A DNA stretch of 41,415 nucleotides from Akkermansia sp. GTDB taxonomy: Bacteria; Verrucomicrobiota; Verrucomicrobiia; Verrucomicrobiales; Akkermansiaceae. This document shows positions 8,623-16,557 of the stretch, piece after piece (the first letter of the stretch is position 1; every line of letters begins with the position of its first letter). A program made the position numbers and the translations under genes. The notes under the pieces are model-generated. The model ran no database searches. It saw nothing but the letters and a program-made list of their open reading frames with translations, and was not told the DNA's origin. The stretch covers positions 1 through 41,415 of the forward strand of contig JAFQGF010000016.1 of assembly GCA_017415555.1 (NCBI GenBank), given 5' to 3'.

Positions 8623-11184
8623 TTACACGTCGAGGTTGCGGACGTTGAGGGCGTTATCCTCAATAAAGCGGCGGCGGGGTTCCACCAGATCACCCATAAG
8701 GATAGTGAACATCTTGTCGGCCTGTACAGCGTTGTCATCATCCAGACGCACGCGGAGAAGTTCGCGCTTCTCGGGGTCCATGGTAGTGGCGTACAAGTCC
8801 TTGGCGTCCATTTCACCCAGACCTTTGAATCGGGTGATACGCACACTGCGACCACCGATTTCCAACACCTTGGTCAGAATCTCCGGCACATAGAAGATGG
8901 GGGTCGGCGTAGTGGAGTTGCCTTCGAACAACTCGTAGGCGGGTGTATCTTCTGCCAGCAGGGTATCGGTGGGAAGCCCCAGTTCCTCCAGGCGGGAAAG
9001 CACACGCACAATGGCCTGCACCTCGTGCAGCTCGTGCAGCAGAGCACGGCGGCTGGGACCTTCACGCACCGGCAGCGGATTAGCGGCCAATTCTTCCTCG
9101 CTGGGCTCACCAAAGAGGAAGAGGTCACGATTCTCGTCCGAATAAGCAGAAAGCTCCTCCATACTACGGAAGTAGAGAACCTCCTCATCGTTACCGCAAC
9201 GGACCTTCACCAGATACTGGGGGAAGGTGCCGTGCTCGCGGTGGAAACGCAGAAGATTCTTGAACTCGCCACCATGCTGAGCCACGGCCGCCTCATACTT
9301 CTGCAAGTTGATGAGAGTTTCCAGAATGCCCATCACAGAATCGGCATCCAACTCTGAACCATCGGCCGTGCGGCGCAGGTGCACATCTCCGGCGCCCAGG
9401 GAAATAAGCTTGCGGTTCAGAGCCACCTCATCCTGCACATACTGCTCCACCTTGCGATGCACAACGCGATACAACGGCGGCTGGGCAATGTACAGATACC
9501 CGGCACGCACCAGCTGCGGCATGTGGCGACAGAAAAGGGTGAGCAGCAGGGTACAGATGTGGGAGCCGTCCACGTCAGCATCTGCCATCAGAATGATTTT
9601 CTGGTAGCGCACCTTGCTCAAGTCAAAGGAGCCCTCGCCCTCGCCATCACCAATACCGGCACCAATGGCGGTGATGATGTTCTGAATCGTCTCACTGCCC
9701 AGAGCCTTGTCCAGACGGGCCTTCTCCACGTTCAGAATCTTACCGCGGAGGGGAAGAATGGCCTGTGTGCGGCGGTCGCGCGCAGTCTTGGCAGAACCAC
9801 CTGCGGAGTCACCCTCCACAATGAACAGCTCAGTCTTCTGCGGGTCGCGGCAGGAACAGTCGGCCAGCTTGCCGGGCAACCCGCCACCCACGGTCATGGC
9901 ACTCTTGCGAACACTTTCGCGTGCCTTGCGGGCGGCTTCACGGGCGCGAGAGGCAATGAGGCAGCGGTCAATGATTGTTCTGGCCACCTGCGGATTCTCC
10001 TCAAAGTACTCCTTGAGCTCCTCATAGACCACACTGCTCACAACACCTTCGATTTCGGTGTTCACCAGCTTGTCCTTGGTCTGGGAGGAGAAGCGGGGAT
10101 TGGGCATCTTCACGCTGATGACAGCCACCAGGCCTTCGCGCACGTCGTCACCATTCAGGCTGGGGTCTTTATCCTTGAGCAGATTGTTGCTCTTGGCGTA
10201 ATTATTGATGGCACGGGTCAGCGAACTGCGGAAACCGGAAAGATGCGTACCGCCGTCGGCATTGAAAATGGAGTTGGCATAGCACTGAATCTGGTAACGG
10301 TCGCTGTCGTTGTACTGCATTACCACATCCACAATCACATCGTCCTCCATAGTCTTGCCATCGTACTCCACCTCAATGTGGCGCACACCACTCATGGCAA
10401 TGGGCTCGGCGGTGATGAGAGTTTTGTTTTCGCCCAACTGCTTCACGAACTCGCGAATACCATCGGCGTAGTAGAACGTTTCGGTGCGCTCCTGCCCGCT
10501 GCGTTCATCTACCAGTTCGATGACCAGACCGGGATTCAGGAAAGCCAGCTCGCGCAGGCGGCGGGCCAGCAGATCAAACTTGAATTCCGTTGTGTCGGTA
10601 AAGATAGTCGGATCCGGCAGGAAAGTAATGGCCGTGCCGGTCTGGCTGTCCGGGCATGTACCCACCACATGCAGCTTCTCCGTAGTCTTACCGCGCTCGA
10701 AGGTGATGACGTGGCGCTTGCCCGCGCGGCGAACCTCTGCCTTGAAGAAATCGGAAAGTGCATTCACACACTTGGCACCCACACCGTGCAAACCGCCGGA
10801 GTATTTGTAGGCCCCCTGCCCGAACTTACCACCGGCGTGCAGATTGGTCAGCACCAGCTCCACAGCCGGAATGCCGAACTTGGGGTGAATATCCACGGGA
10901 ATACCACGGCCGTTGTCAATCACAGAAATCGTGCCGCCCTCGTGAATCTGAATGATAATCTTGCTGCAATAGCCGGCCAGGTGCTCGTCAATAGAGTTAT
11001 CCAGCACCTCGAACACGCAGTGATGCAGGCCGCGCTCATCAGGATCGCCTATGTACATGCCGGGACGCTTGCGGACAGCCTCCAGGCCTTCCAGCTTGTC
11101 AATCTGCGCCGCGCCGTACTCTTGTTGTGCTCCCGTTGAGACTACCTGTTCGGAATCCTCCGGAGCCGTGGTGTTTTCAGTCAT
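8623..11184 (-). CDS. gyrB: DNA gyrase subunit B
   Basis: This is the ATPase subunit of gyrase (853 residues; E. coli 804). The GHKL ATPase domain shows EVLDNSIDE, DNGRGIPVD and GGLHGVGAKCVNALS. The Toprim domain shows EGDSAGGSA and MADADVDGSH (metal-binding acidic residues). The C-terminus ends RFIEDNALNVRNLDV, typical of GyrB. The residue matching E. coli Lys447 is Arg (LPLRGKILN), common in other phyla. A stretch of about 100 residues between the Toprim core and the tail is longer than in short GyrB proteins. The ATG at 11184 lies 9 bases after the -10 of a strong promoter, so the mRNA is probably nearly leaderless. It heads a gyrB-gyrA unit. Confidence 0.97.
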   Translation of the reverse strand: MTENTTAPEDSEQVVSTGAQQEYGAAQIDKLEGLEAVRKRPGMYIGDPDERGLHHCVFEVLDNSIDEHLAGYCSKIIIQIHEGGTISVIDNGRGIPVDIHPKFGIPAVELVLTNLHAGGKFGQGAYKYSGGLHGVGAKCVNALSDFFKAEVRRAGKRHVITFERGKTTEKLHVVGTCPDSQTGTAITFLPDPTIFTDTTEFKFDLLARRLRELAFLNPGLVIELVDERSGQERTETFYYADGIREFVKQLGENKTLITAEPIAMSGVRHIEVEYDGKTMEDDVIVDVVMQYNDSDRYQIQCYANSIFNADGGTHLSGFRSSLTRAINNYAKSNNLLKDKDPSLNGDDVREGLVAVISVKMPNPRFSSQTKDKLVNTEIEGVVSSVVYEELKEYFEENPQVARTIIDRCLIASRAREAARKARESVRKSAMTVGGGLPGKLADCSCRDPQKTELFIVEGDSAGGSAKTARDRRTQAILPLRGKILNVEKARLDKALGSETIQNIITAIGAGIGDGEGEGSFDLSKVRYQKIILMADADVDGSHICTLLLTLFCRHMPQLVRAGYLYIAQPPLYRVVHRKVEQYVQDEVALNRKLISLGAGDVHLRRTADGSELDADSVMGILETLINLQKYEAAVAQHGGEFKNLLRFHREHGTFPQYLVKVRCGNDEEVLYFRSMEELSAYSDENRDLFLFGEPSEEELAANPLPVREGPSRRALLHELHEVQAIVRVLSRLEELGLPTDTLLAEDTPAYELFEGNSTTPTPIFYVPEILTKVLEIGGRSVRITRFKGLGEMDAKDLYATTMDPEKRELLRVRLDDDNAVQADKMFTILMGDLVEPRRRFIEDNALNVRNLDV

Positions 11185-11193
11185 ACGGCGGCC

Positions 11194-11221
11194 ATTATAC
11201 GCGCGTATACGCGCGCGTCAA
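11194..11221 (-). promoter_or_regulatory. gyrB promoter with palindromic alternating purine/pyrimidine spacer
   Basis: On the minus strand: TTGACG (11221-11216), a 16-base spacer and a perfect TATAAT (11199-11194). The whole spacer (11200-11215) is a perfect palindrome, CGCGCGTATACGCGCG. Bases 11196-11218 alternate strictly between pyrimidine and purine. Such sequence can form Z-DNA or a cruciform under negative supercoiling. The ATG starts 9 bases past the -10. Confidence 0.8.
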
Positions 11222-11427
11222 TTATATATTATGTCAGCATAAGCCAGAAAGCCACAAAAAAGCCGCCATAACGCGCCTTACCCCCATCCCCCTCTTCCTT
11301 TATACCTATTTAACACAATCCGCATTTACAGATACATTCAGAGCGTTTTACAGGGAATCTACGAAGGACGGGGCAAACGCGCCATGAGAACGCTCATCCC
11401 CCACGAAATTCGACACAAGAAAAACGC
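11222..11427. other. Intergenic between gyrB and the restriction gene
   Basis: About 200 bases with no supported gene. A 7-bp inverted repeat (GAGCGTT near 11341 with AACGCTC near 11390) is the only structure noticed. It may hold the left junction of the acquired restriction-modification pair. Confidence 0.4.
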
Positions 11428-11456
11428 TTGCATAACTTCAACCTATACGCTATACT
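11428..11456 (+). promoter_or_regulatory. Promoter of the restriction endonuclease gene
   Basis: TTGCAT (11428-11433), a 17-base spacer and TATACT (11451-11456). The predicted transcription start is near 11463, after the ATG at 11458, so translation should start at the ATG at 11473. Confidence 0.65.
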
Positions 11457-11472
11457 CATGTCGAAAGAAAGT

Positions 11473-12207
11473 ATGAACACCGAACTCATCGAGAAAATCC
11501 GCCTTTATGTCGTGTCTCACATTAGTGAGTTTCATGAAGCTCGGATAAACAATCTCAACAAGCTGAAACTAAAAAAGGTTCTTGCGCACAAGAACCCCTA
11601 CCTGTTTCGAGCAAAGGATACAGAGACCGCTGAATGCATTGTTCGAACAATTGTTGATGCATTTCTGAGCTCGGGCGAAGAAACTATTTTTGGTGACTGG
11701 TTAGAAGGATTAGCCATCTATGTCTGCCAACAAGTGTATGGTGGCACAAAATCCAGCGCCAAAGGTGTAGATTTGGAATTTGACAAAGACGGGTGCCACT
11801 ATTTAGTTGCCATTAAATCGGGGCCCAATTGGGGCAACAGTAGCCAAATTAAGAGATTGATTGACGAATTCAAATCAGCAAAGAAAACCTTGCGTACCAG
11901 CCGCAGCAACATCCGCGTCGAAGCAGTCAATGGATGTTGTTATGGTAAGGACAAATCCCCTGACAAAGGTGACTACTTCAAATACTGTGGACAAGATTTC
12001 TGGGAGTTCATATCCGGAGAACCCGAATTGTATACAGAGCTCATAGAACCTCTCGCAGTAGATGCAAAAACGAGGAATGACGATTTCAAGAAACAATATA
12101 ACATGAAAATAAATATTTTCGTGCGGGAATTCTTTGATTCCTTCTGTCGGGCAGATGGCTCCATAGACTGGGAAAAAATTGTCAAATTCAATTCGGGAAG
12201 AGCCTGA
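11473..12207 (+). CDS. Type II restriction endonuclease, PmeII-like
   Basis: The 244-residue protein resembles the PmeII family of type II restriction enzymes. I recognise FGDWLEGLAIYV, GVDLEFDKDG, AIKSGPNWGNSSQI, GCCYGKDKSPDKGDYFKYCG and WEFISG. Candidate PD-(D/E)XK residues are Asp100 in KGVDLEF and Lys115 in AIKSG; the usual acidic residue two before the Lys is replaced, so Glu79 or Glu102 may serve. The cut site cannot be read from the sequence. The start is set by the promoter: the ATG at 11458 lies before the expected transcription start. The methyltransferase gene begins 2 bases after its stop. The pair is clearly AT-richer than gyrB or the following genes, which suggests transfer. Confidence 0.85.
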   Translation: MNTELIEKIRLYVVSHISEFHEARINNLNKLKLKKVLAHKNPYLFRAKDTETAECIVRTIVDAFLSSGEETIFGDWLEGLAIYVCQQVYGGTKSSAKGVDLEFDKDGCHYLVAIKSGPNWGNSSQIKRLIDEFKSAKKTLRTSRSNIRVEAVNGCCYGKDKSPDKGDYFKYCGQDFWEFISGEPELYTELIEPLAVDAKTRNDDFKKQYNMKINIFVREFFDSFCRADGSIDWEKIVKFNSGRA

Positions 12208-12209
12208 AC

Positions 12210-13439
12210 ATGGTAACAACGACACTAACGCCTTACCCCACCATTTCCACATTTTCTGGAGCCATGGGGTTGGACAATGGATTGGAAAAAGCAGGATTTT
12301 CCATACGTTTGGCTGTCGAAATAGAGAAAGCCATGTGCGCCACAATTCGTCGCAACAAACCCAGCTTACCACTTATATCGGATGATATTCGCAACTACAG
12401 TGGGGATGAACTATTGCAACGAGCCGGACTAAAAAAAGGAGAATTATTTCTGCTCTGTGGAGGCCCGCCTTGTCAAGCATTCAGCACAGCCGGAAAACGC
12501 AGAGGCTTGGAAGATGAACGAGGGAACGTATTCCTGAAGTTCATCAGCCTCGTTGGAGAAATGCAACCCAAATATTTTCTAATAGAAAATGTACGAGGGC
12601 TTTTGTCTGCAACGTACAATCCTGCTCAATTACCCCAAACCCCAGCCGAAAAAGGTTCTGCCTTGGCCTATTTACTTTACGAGATAGAAAAACTCGGGTA
12701 CGCATATTCATTCACTCTGTATGATGCAGCAAACTATGGCGTTCCACAACACCGCGAGCGTGTCATCATTTTAGGCAGCAGAGAGGGTTATAGATTACCT
12801 CACATTCCACCCACACACAACGAACATGGAAACAACGGCCTAAAACCATGGGTTTCTCTGCGAGAGGCTGTACAAGGGCTTACCTCGTGTACCTCTGGCA
12901 AGATTCCCGATAAAAGAAAGCCGTACTACAAACTTCTGACAGAGGGACAAAACTGGAAAAACTTACCCCTTGAGATGCAGAAAGCGGCTCTAGGAAAAGC
13001 CTTCGGATTGCAAGGCGGGAAAACGGGGTTTCTACGTCGCCTAGCATGGGACAAACCATCACCCACACTAGTAACCTGCCCTACAATGCCTGCTACAGAA
13101 TTATGCCATCCGGACGAAATTCGCCCACTTTCAGTTGAAGAATATGCACGTATCCAGATGTTCCCGGATACATGGGAGTTTGCAGGCACCACAGCAGCAA
13201 AATACAAACAAATCGGCAACGCCGTTCCCGTTGGCCTTGCAGAAGCAGCAGGACGTCACATTCTCAACTTTGACTCTCTGAATCAAGCTGAAAAAGAACG
13301 AATCTGTGAAAACAACAGATGCACCCTAGCACGACATTCCCGATATAACCATACGGATGATTTGCACTTCAGAACCCACTTAGCCAAACTAAAAGGGGCT
13401 CTAAGTACCTCCTACAACTTAGTTCTCAGCAACTATTAA
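12210..13439 (+). CDS. DNA (cytosine-5) methyltransferase of the R-M pair
   Basis: This modification enzyme transfers a methyl group from SAM to C5 of cytosine and protects host DNA from the neighbouring endonuclease. The ordered C5-methyltransferase motifs are FSGAMGLDNGLEKAGF (motif I), GGPPCQAFSTAGKR with catalytic Cys88 (IV), ENVRG at Glu126 (VI), YGVPQHRERVIILG (VIII), a target-recognition region at about residues 220-290, and YKQIGNAVPVGLAEAAGRHI (IX/X). The 409 residues are a complete enzyme with a tail of about 50 residues after motif X that I do not recognise. It is translationally linked to the endonuclease and AT-rich. Its end overlaps by 4 bases the stop of the convergent lipoprotein gene. 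Confidence 0.95.
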   Translation: MVTTTLTPYPTISTFSGAMGLDNGLEKAGFSIRLAVEIEKAMCATIRRNKPSLPLISDDIRNYSGDELLQRAGLKKGELFLLCGGPPCQAFSTAGKRRGLEDERGNVFLKFISLVGEMQPKYFLIENVRGLLSATYNPAQLPQTPAEKGSALAYLLYEIEKLGYAYSFTLYDAANYGVPQHRERVIILGSREGYRLPHIPPTHNEHGNNGLKPWVSLREAVQGLTSCTSGKIPDKRKPYYKLLTEGQNWKNLPLEMQKAALGKAFGLQGGKTGFLRRLAWDKPSPTLVTCPTMPATELCHPDEIRPLSVEEYARIQMFPDTWEFAGTTAAKYKQIGNAVPVGLAEAAGRHILNFDSLNQAEKERICENNRCTLARHSRYNHTDDLHFRTHLAKLKGALSTSYNLVLSNY

Positions 13440-14287
13440 GGCGAATTAGCAGAACGAGCAACAGGGATAAGGGGCGAGAGCTCCATTTCCGCAAAGCTCC
13501 GTCCGGAGGGAGTGAGTAAGGCCCCCTTGCTGATAATATAGTGCACCATCCCCGAGGCATCTGTGAGCTTATTTCCCCTGCGCTGCAAACCTTGCAGCAC
13601 GCTGACCACCGGCATGGCATGGGGAGCAGACTGCTCCACGCACACAAGGTTAAACCATTTGCACGAGGACTCGCCGCCAAAATCCGGCTTCAGCAGCAGC
13701 AGACCATCCCACTCGCCGGCCCCCTTGCGGCGATTCTGAAAATAACCGCCGGGGTAATCTGTACCGTGTGGTTCAACCGCGGGCTTGAACTCGCAGCGAG
13801 TATAGGGTTCCCCCTCCGCATCCACCAGAACCAAGGGGTGCTGCTCGGCCATTTTCAGCACACCATATTCCGGCATCTGCTCATCGAAGGTACAATCTGC
13901 CGTAAGAGCCAACATACCCCGCCGGTAGTGCAGCGGGGCGGTAATCTGCGCACGGGCATAGCCCACAAACCACGGCTGTGACACATGTACAGCCGCATAC
14001 AACTGCGCCGTGGTACCATGCCCCCCATGCAGGGTGTAGGGTATGATCAGTAGTTCTCCCCTACATGCATCCCCATCAGCCTTGTAAATACCGACCGGAT
14101 TCCGCCGACTCCATTCCTCCGGCCCCGGGCGCAGCGTCACACCGTTCACCGTACCGGGAGTGCCCGCCCATGTCACCTGCACGCAGGGAGAACCCATGAA
14201 AACCTCTTTCGCAAGCTCCGGCTGTGGCTGTGAGGTACAGGCTGCAAGCAGAAGGAGTGGAAGCATCTGGCCAACAGGGAGTTTCAT
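13436..14287 (-). CDS. Predicted lipoprotein of unknown function
   Basis: From the ATG at 14287 the protein is 283 residues. It starts MKLPVGQM, then a short hydrophobic stretch and a lipobox LLAAC with Cys17, so it should be lipid-anchored after signal peptidase II cleavage. The rest looks like a soluble secreted domain with no motif I recognise. The frame is open back to 14323, but that region contains the promoter (-35 at 14323-14318, -10 at 14300-14295), so the longer start is unlikely. An ATG at 14290 is also possible. It converges with the methyltransferase gene. Confidence 0.75.
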   Translation of the reverse strand: MKLPVGQMLPLLLLAACTSQPQPELAKEVFMGSPCVQVTWAGTPGTVNGVTLRPGPEEWSRRNPVGIYKADGDACRGELLIIPYTLHGGHGTTAQLYAAVHVSQPWFVGYARAQITAPLHYRRGMLALTADCTFDEQMPEYGVLKMAEQHPLVLVDAEGEPYTRCEFKPAVEPHGTDYPGGYFQNRRKGAGEWDGLLLLKPDFGGESSCKWFNLVCVEQSAPHAMPVVSVLQGLQRRGNKLTDASGMVHYIISKGALLTPSGRSFAEMELSPLIPVARSANSP

Positions 14288-14294
14288 CATTGAC

Positions 14295-14323
14295 ATCATA
14301 CAGAATAGAATCTGCGACGTCAA
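14295..14323 (-). promoter_or_regulatory. Promoter of the lipoprotein gene
   Basis: On the minus strand: TTGACG (14323-14318), a 17-base spacer and TATGAT (14300-14295). The ATG at 14287 lies 7 bases past the -10, the spacing of a leaderless transcript. Confidence 0.65.
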
Positions 14324-14373
14324 GCGAAAACCGAGCTATAACAAAAGAGCATACAAGCGAACATAAAAAACGC

Positions 14374-14402
14374 TTGCCAAACGCCCGGGAATGCGTTACT
14401 CT
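14374..14402 (+). promoter_or_regulatory. Promoter of mpl
   Basis: TTGCCA (14374-14379), a 17-base spacer and TACTCT (14397-14402). Expected leader about 25 bases. The -35 context GCTTGCCAAAC also occurs at the purM promoter. Confidence 0.55.
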
Positions 14403-14433
14403 AACTCACCTCTCATTCTCAACCTACAAGTTT

Positions 14434-15828
14434 ATGAAGCACGTCCACTTCCTCGGAATCTGCGGCACCGCGATGGGTGCTGTGGCATCTGCCATGGCCC
14501 GCAAGGGTTACACCATTACCGGTACAGATGCCAACGTCTACCCCCCTATGTCCACATTCCTGGAGAGTGAGGGTATTCAGATTTTCCAGGGCTATAATCC
14601 GGATAACATTCCGGCGGAGGCGGATACGATAGTGATTGGCAACGCCATGAGCCGCGGCAATGTGGAAGTAGAGGCCGTACTGGAGCGCAACCTGCGCTAC
14701 ATGAGCCTGCCCGAAACTATGAAAGAGCACTTCCTGTGGGGCAAGCACAATTATGTGGTAACAGGCACACATGGAAAAACGACCACCACCAGCATGCTGG
14801 CCTGGCTAATGGAGGCCAATGGACTGAATCCCAGCTTCATGATTGGCGGTATTGCCCGCAACTTGGGGCGCGGTGGGCGATTCACGGACTCCGACTACTG
14901 CGTACTGGAGGGCGATGAGTACGACACGGCCTTTTTCGATAAGCGCTCCAAATTCCTGCATTACCTGCCGGAGGTCGTCATCATCAACAACATTGAGATG
15001 GATCATGCGGACATCTACGCCAACGTGGAGGAAATCAAGCTTTCCTTCAAGCGCCTTCTGCGCGTCGTCCCCCGCACAGGAGTGGTGTTCATCAATGCAG
15101 ATTGCATCCACTGCCAGGATGTACGCGCGCATGCGGCAGAAGAGCTCAAAATGGTGAAATTGGTAAGCGTAGGTATGGGCGAAAATGCCGATTTACGCAT
15201 TACTGACATTGAGCACCGTACTGACGGCAGCAGCTTCACGCTGGAGGGGGAGACCTACAGCGTGCCCATGATTGGCGACTTCAACATACGCAACGCCGCC
15301 ATGGCAACCTGCGCCGCCCGTAATGCCGGGCTTATGCCCGACCAGATTCGCGCCGGCTTCCTGAGCTTTGAAGGAGTTGCCCGCCGCCAGGAGGTGCGCG
15401 GAACCGTCAATGAGGTAACGGTGGTAGATGACTTTGCACACCATCCCACAGCCATACGCCAGGCAGTAGAAGGCCTGCGCCAGCGCTTCCCCAAGAGCCG
15501 CCTGTGGGTACTGTTCGACCCGCGCAGCAACACCACCATCCGCAACCTGTTCCAGAACGAGCTGGCAGATGCTCTGGCCACGGCAGATTTCGCCGTCATT
15601 TCTCCCGTAGAGAACAACAAGCGCCTGCGCCCGGAAGAAAGGCTGAACGAGGAAAAACTTTGCAGCGATATTGAAGAGAGAGGCACCGAGTGCTACCTGG
15701 GCAAGAACGTTGATGACATCGTGACACACGTTGTAACGCATGTCCACCCCGGCGATGTTTTGCTAGTTATGAGCAATGGCGGCTTTGGCGGCATCCACGG
15801 CAAGCTGCTCAGTGCACTGGCTCAATAA
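14434..15828 (+). CDS. mpl: UDP-MurNAc:L-Ala-gamma-D-Glu-meso-DAP ligase
   Basis: Mpl joins recovered murein tripeptide to UDP-MurNAc in peptidoglycan recycling, in the cytoplasm, using ATP. From the ATG at 14434 it has 464 residues (E. coli 457). The start MKHVHFLGICGTAMG is the conserved Mur N-terminus, and GTDANVYPPMS and IGNAMSRGN are characteristic of Mpl rather than MurC. The ATP-binding loop is GTHGKTTTTSM. YDTAFFDKRSKF, NNIEMDHADIY and DDFAHHPTAI are the conserved central and C-terminal Mur motifs. The frame is open further upstream, but that part holds the promoter. Mpl implies meso-DAP peptidoglycan. The gene is followed by a strong terminator. Confidence 0.95.
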   Translation: MKHVHFLGICGTAMGAVASAMARKGYTITGTDANVYPPMSTFLESEGIQIFQGYNPDNIPAEADTIVIGNAMSRGNVEVEAVLERNLRYMSLPETMKEHFLWGKHNYVVTGTHGKTTTTSMLAWLMEANGLNPSFMIGGIARNLGRGGRFTDSDYCVLEGDEYDTAFFDKRSKFLHYLPEVVIINNIEMDHADIYANVEEIKLSFKRLLRVVPRTGVVFINADCIHCQDVRAHAAEELKMVKLVSVGMGENADLRITDIEHRTDGSSFTLEGETYSVPMIGDFNIRNAAMATCAARNAGLMPDQIRAGFLSFEGVARRQEVRGTVNEVTVVDDFAHHPTAIRQAVEGLRQRFPKSRLWVLFDPRSNTTIRNLFQNELADALATADFAVISPVENNKRLRPEERLNEEKLCSDIEERGTECYLGKNVDDIVTHVVTHVHPGDVLLVMSNGGFGGIHGKLLSALAQ

Positions 15829-15854
15829 GCGGCGCAGCCCCCCACTTTTTGCAG

Positions 15855-15892
15855 AAAGCCCTGCCAGCTAATAATCGGCAGGGCTTTTTTTT
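15855..15892 (+). terminator. Intrinsic terminator after mpl
   Basis: An 11-bp stem (15855-15865 with 15877-15887; GCCCTGCC core) runs into a tract of eight T (15885-15892). The opposite strand has only a short T-run. The tract touches the stop codon of the convergent gene. Confidence 0.85.
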
Positions 15893-16506
15893 CAGTCTTT
15901 TTTCTCTTTCTGAACCTTATAAATGGCTTTAAGCTCCTCCACCGCCGCCAGCAATTTCATGTTCGTGCGTTTGAGGTGCATCAGGCAGAATACCACAATC
16001 AGAGTCACCAGGGTCAGGTATGCAATAACACCCCAGCAGAGTGCCTGGAGAGAATAGAGAGTACCCTCAATTTTAGGGTCTTTGAGAACGCGTCCCACAA
16101 TCTTATCCCCCACTTCCCTGGCATACTCCCGCCCCTCCTGTTTATACTGCTCCTTGTACTCATTGATGAGGGTGTCCATGGCATTCTTTGCCGCCTCTGC
16201 CAATACCTGAGAAAGCGGCTTTTCTCCCAGCCCATCCACAGAACCGGTTACCAGATTACCCAGCATATCCCGTCCGCGTTGGCGCCATGTGCGCTTCTGC
16301 GGCGTTCCGGGCTCCGCCTCCTGTGGAGCCTCTGTCACCGTATCCTCCTGCTGTAGAGCTGCCTCTGCCCGGCGCTCCTGCTCCGCCTGCAACGCACGCA
16401 CCCCAATCCCCAGCAAGCCATCTATCAACTTATCCCTGCTCCCATCTGCAGAAGCTGATGGTAAAAGCGCACACAACAGACCCAAAATGAGTATGAGTTT
16501 CTTCAT
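15892..16506 (-). CDS. Small exported/membrane protein of unknown function
   Basis: From the ATG at 16506 the protein has 204 residues. It has a signal peptide (MKKLILILGLLCALLPSASA), an Ala/Glu/Gln-rich stretch, a basic segment RKRTWRQRG-like near residue 70, and one membrane helix near the C-terminus (about residues 147-172, ending at HLKRTN). A short charged helix follows (AAVEELKAIYKVQKEKKD). No family recognised. A reading frame back to 16542 would start inside the promoter and is rejected. Confidence 0.7.
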   Translation of the reverse strand: MKKLILILGLLCALLPSASADGSRDKLIDGLLGIGVRALQAEQERRAEAALQQEDTVTEAPQEAEPGTPQKRTWRQRGRDMLGNLVTGSVDGLGEKPLSQVLAEAAKNAMDTLINEYKEQYKQEGREYAREVGDKIVGRVLKDPKIEGTLYSLQALCWGVIAYLTLVTLIVVFCLMHLKRTNMKLLAAVEELKAIYKVQKEKKD

Positions 16507-16513
16507 ACTCGTC

Positions 16514-16542
16514 AGCTTAACACCACAAAGCGTTACAGGCAA
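16514..16542 (-). promoter_or_regulatory. Promoter of the 16506 gene
   Basis: On the minus strand: TTGCCT (16542-16537), a 17-base spacer and TAAGCT (16519-16514). The ATG lies 7 bases past the -10. Confidence 0.55.
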
Positions 16543-16557
16543 GCTAAAAAATCAACA

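Noticed and set aside
14434..14434. Longer starts for mpl (14224), the lipoprotein (14323), the 16506 gene (16542) and the endonuclease (11428/11458)
   Set aside because: The extra N-terminal parts overlap good promoters, and the conserved protein or signal peptide begins at the later ATG.
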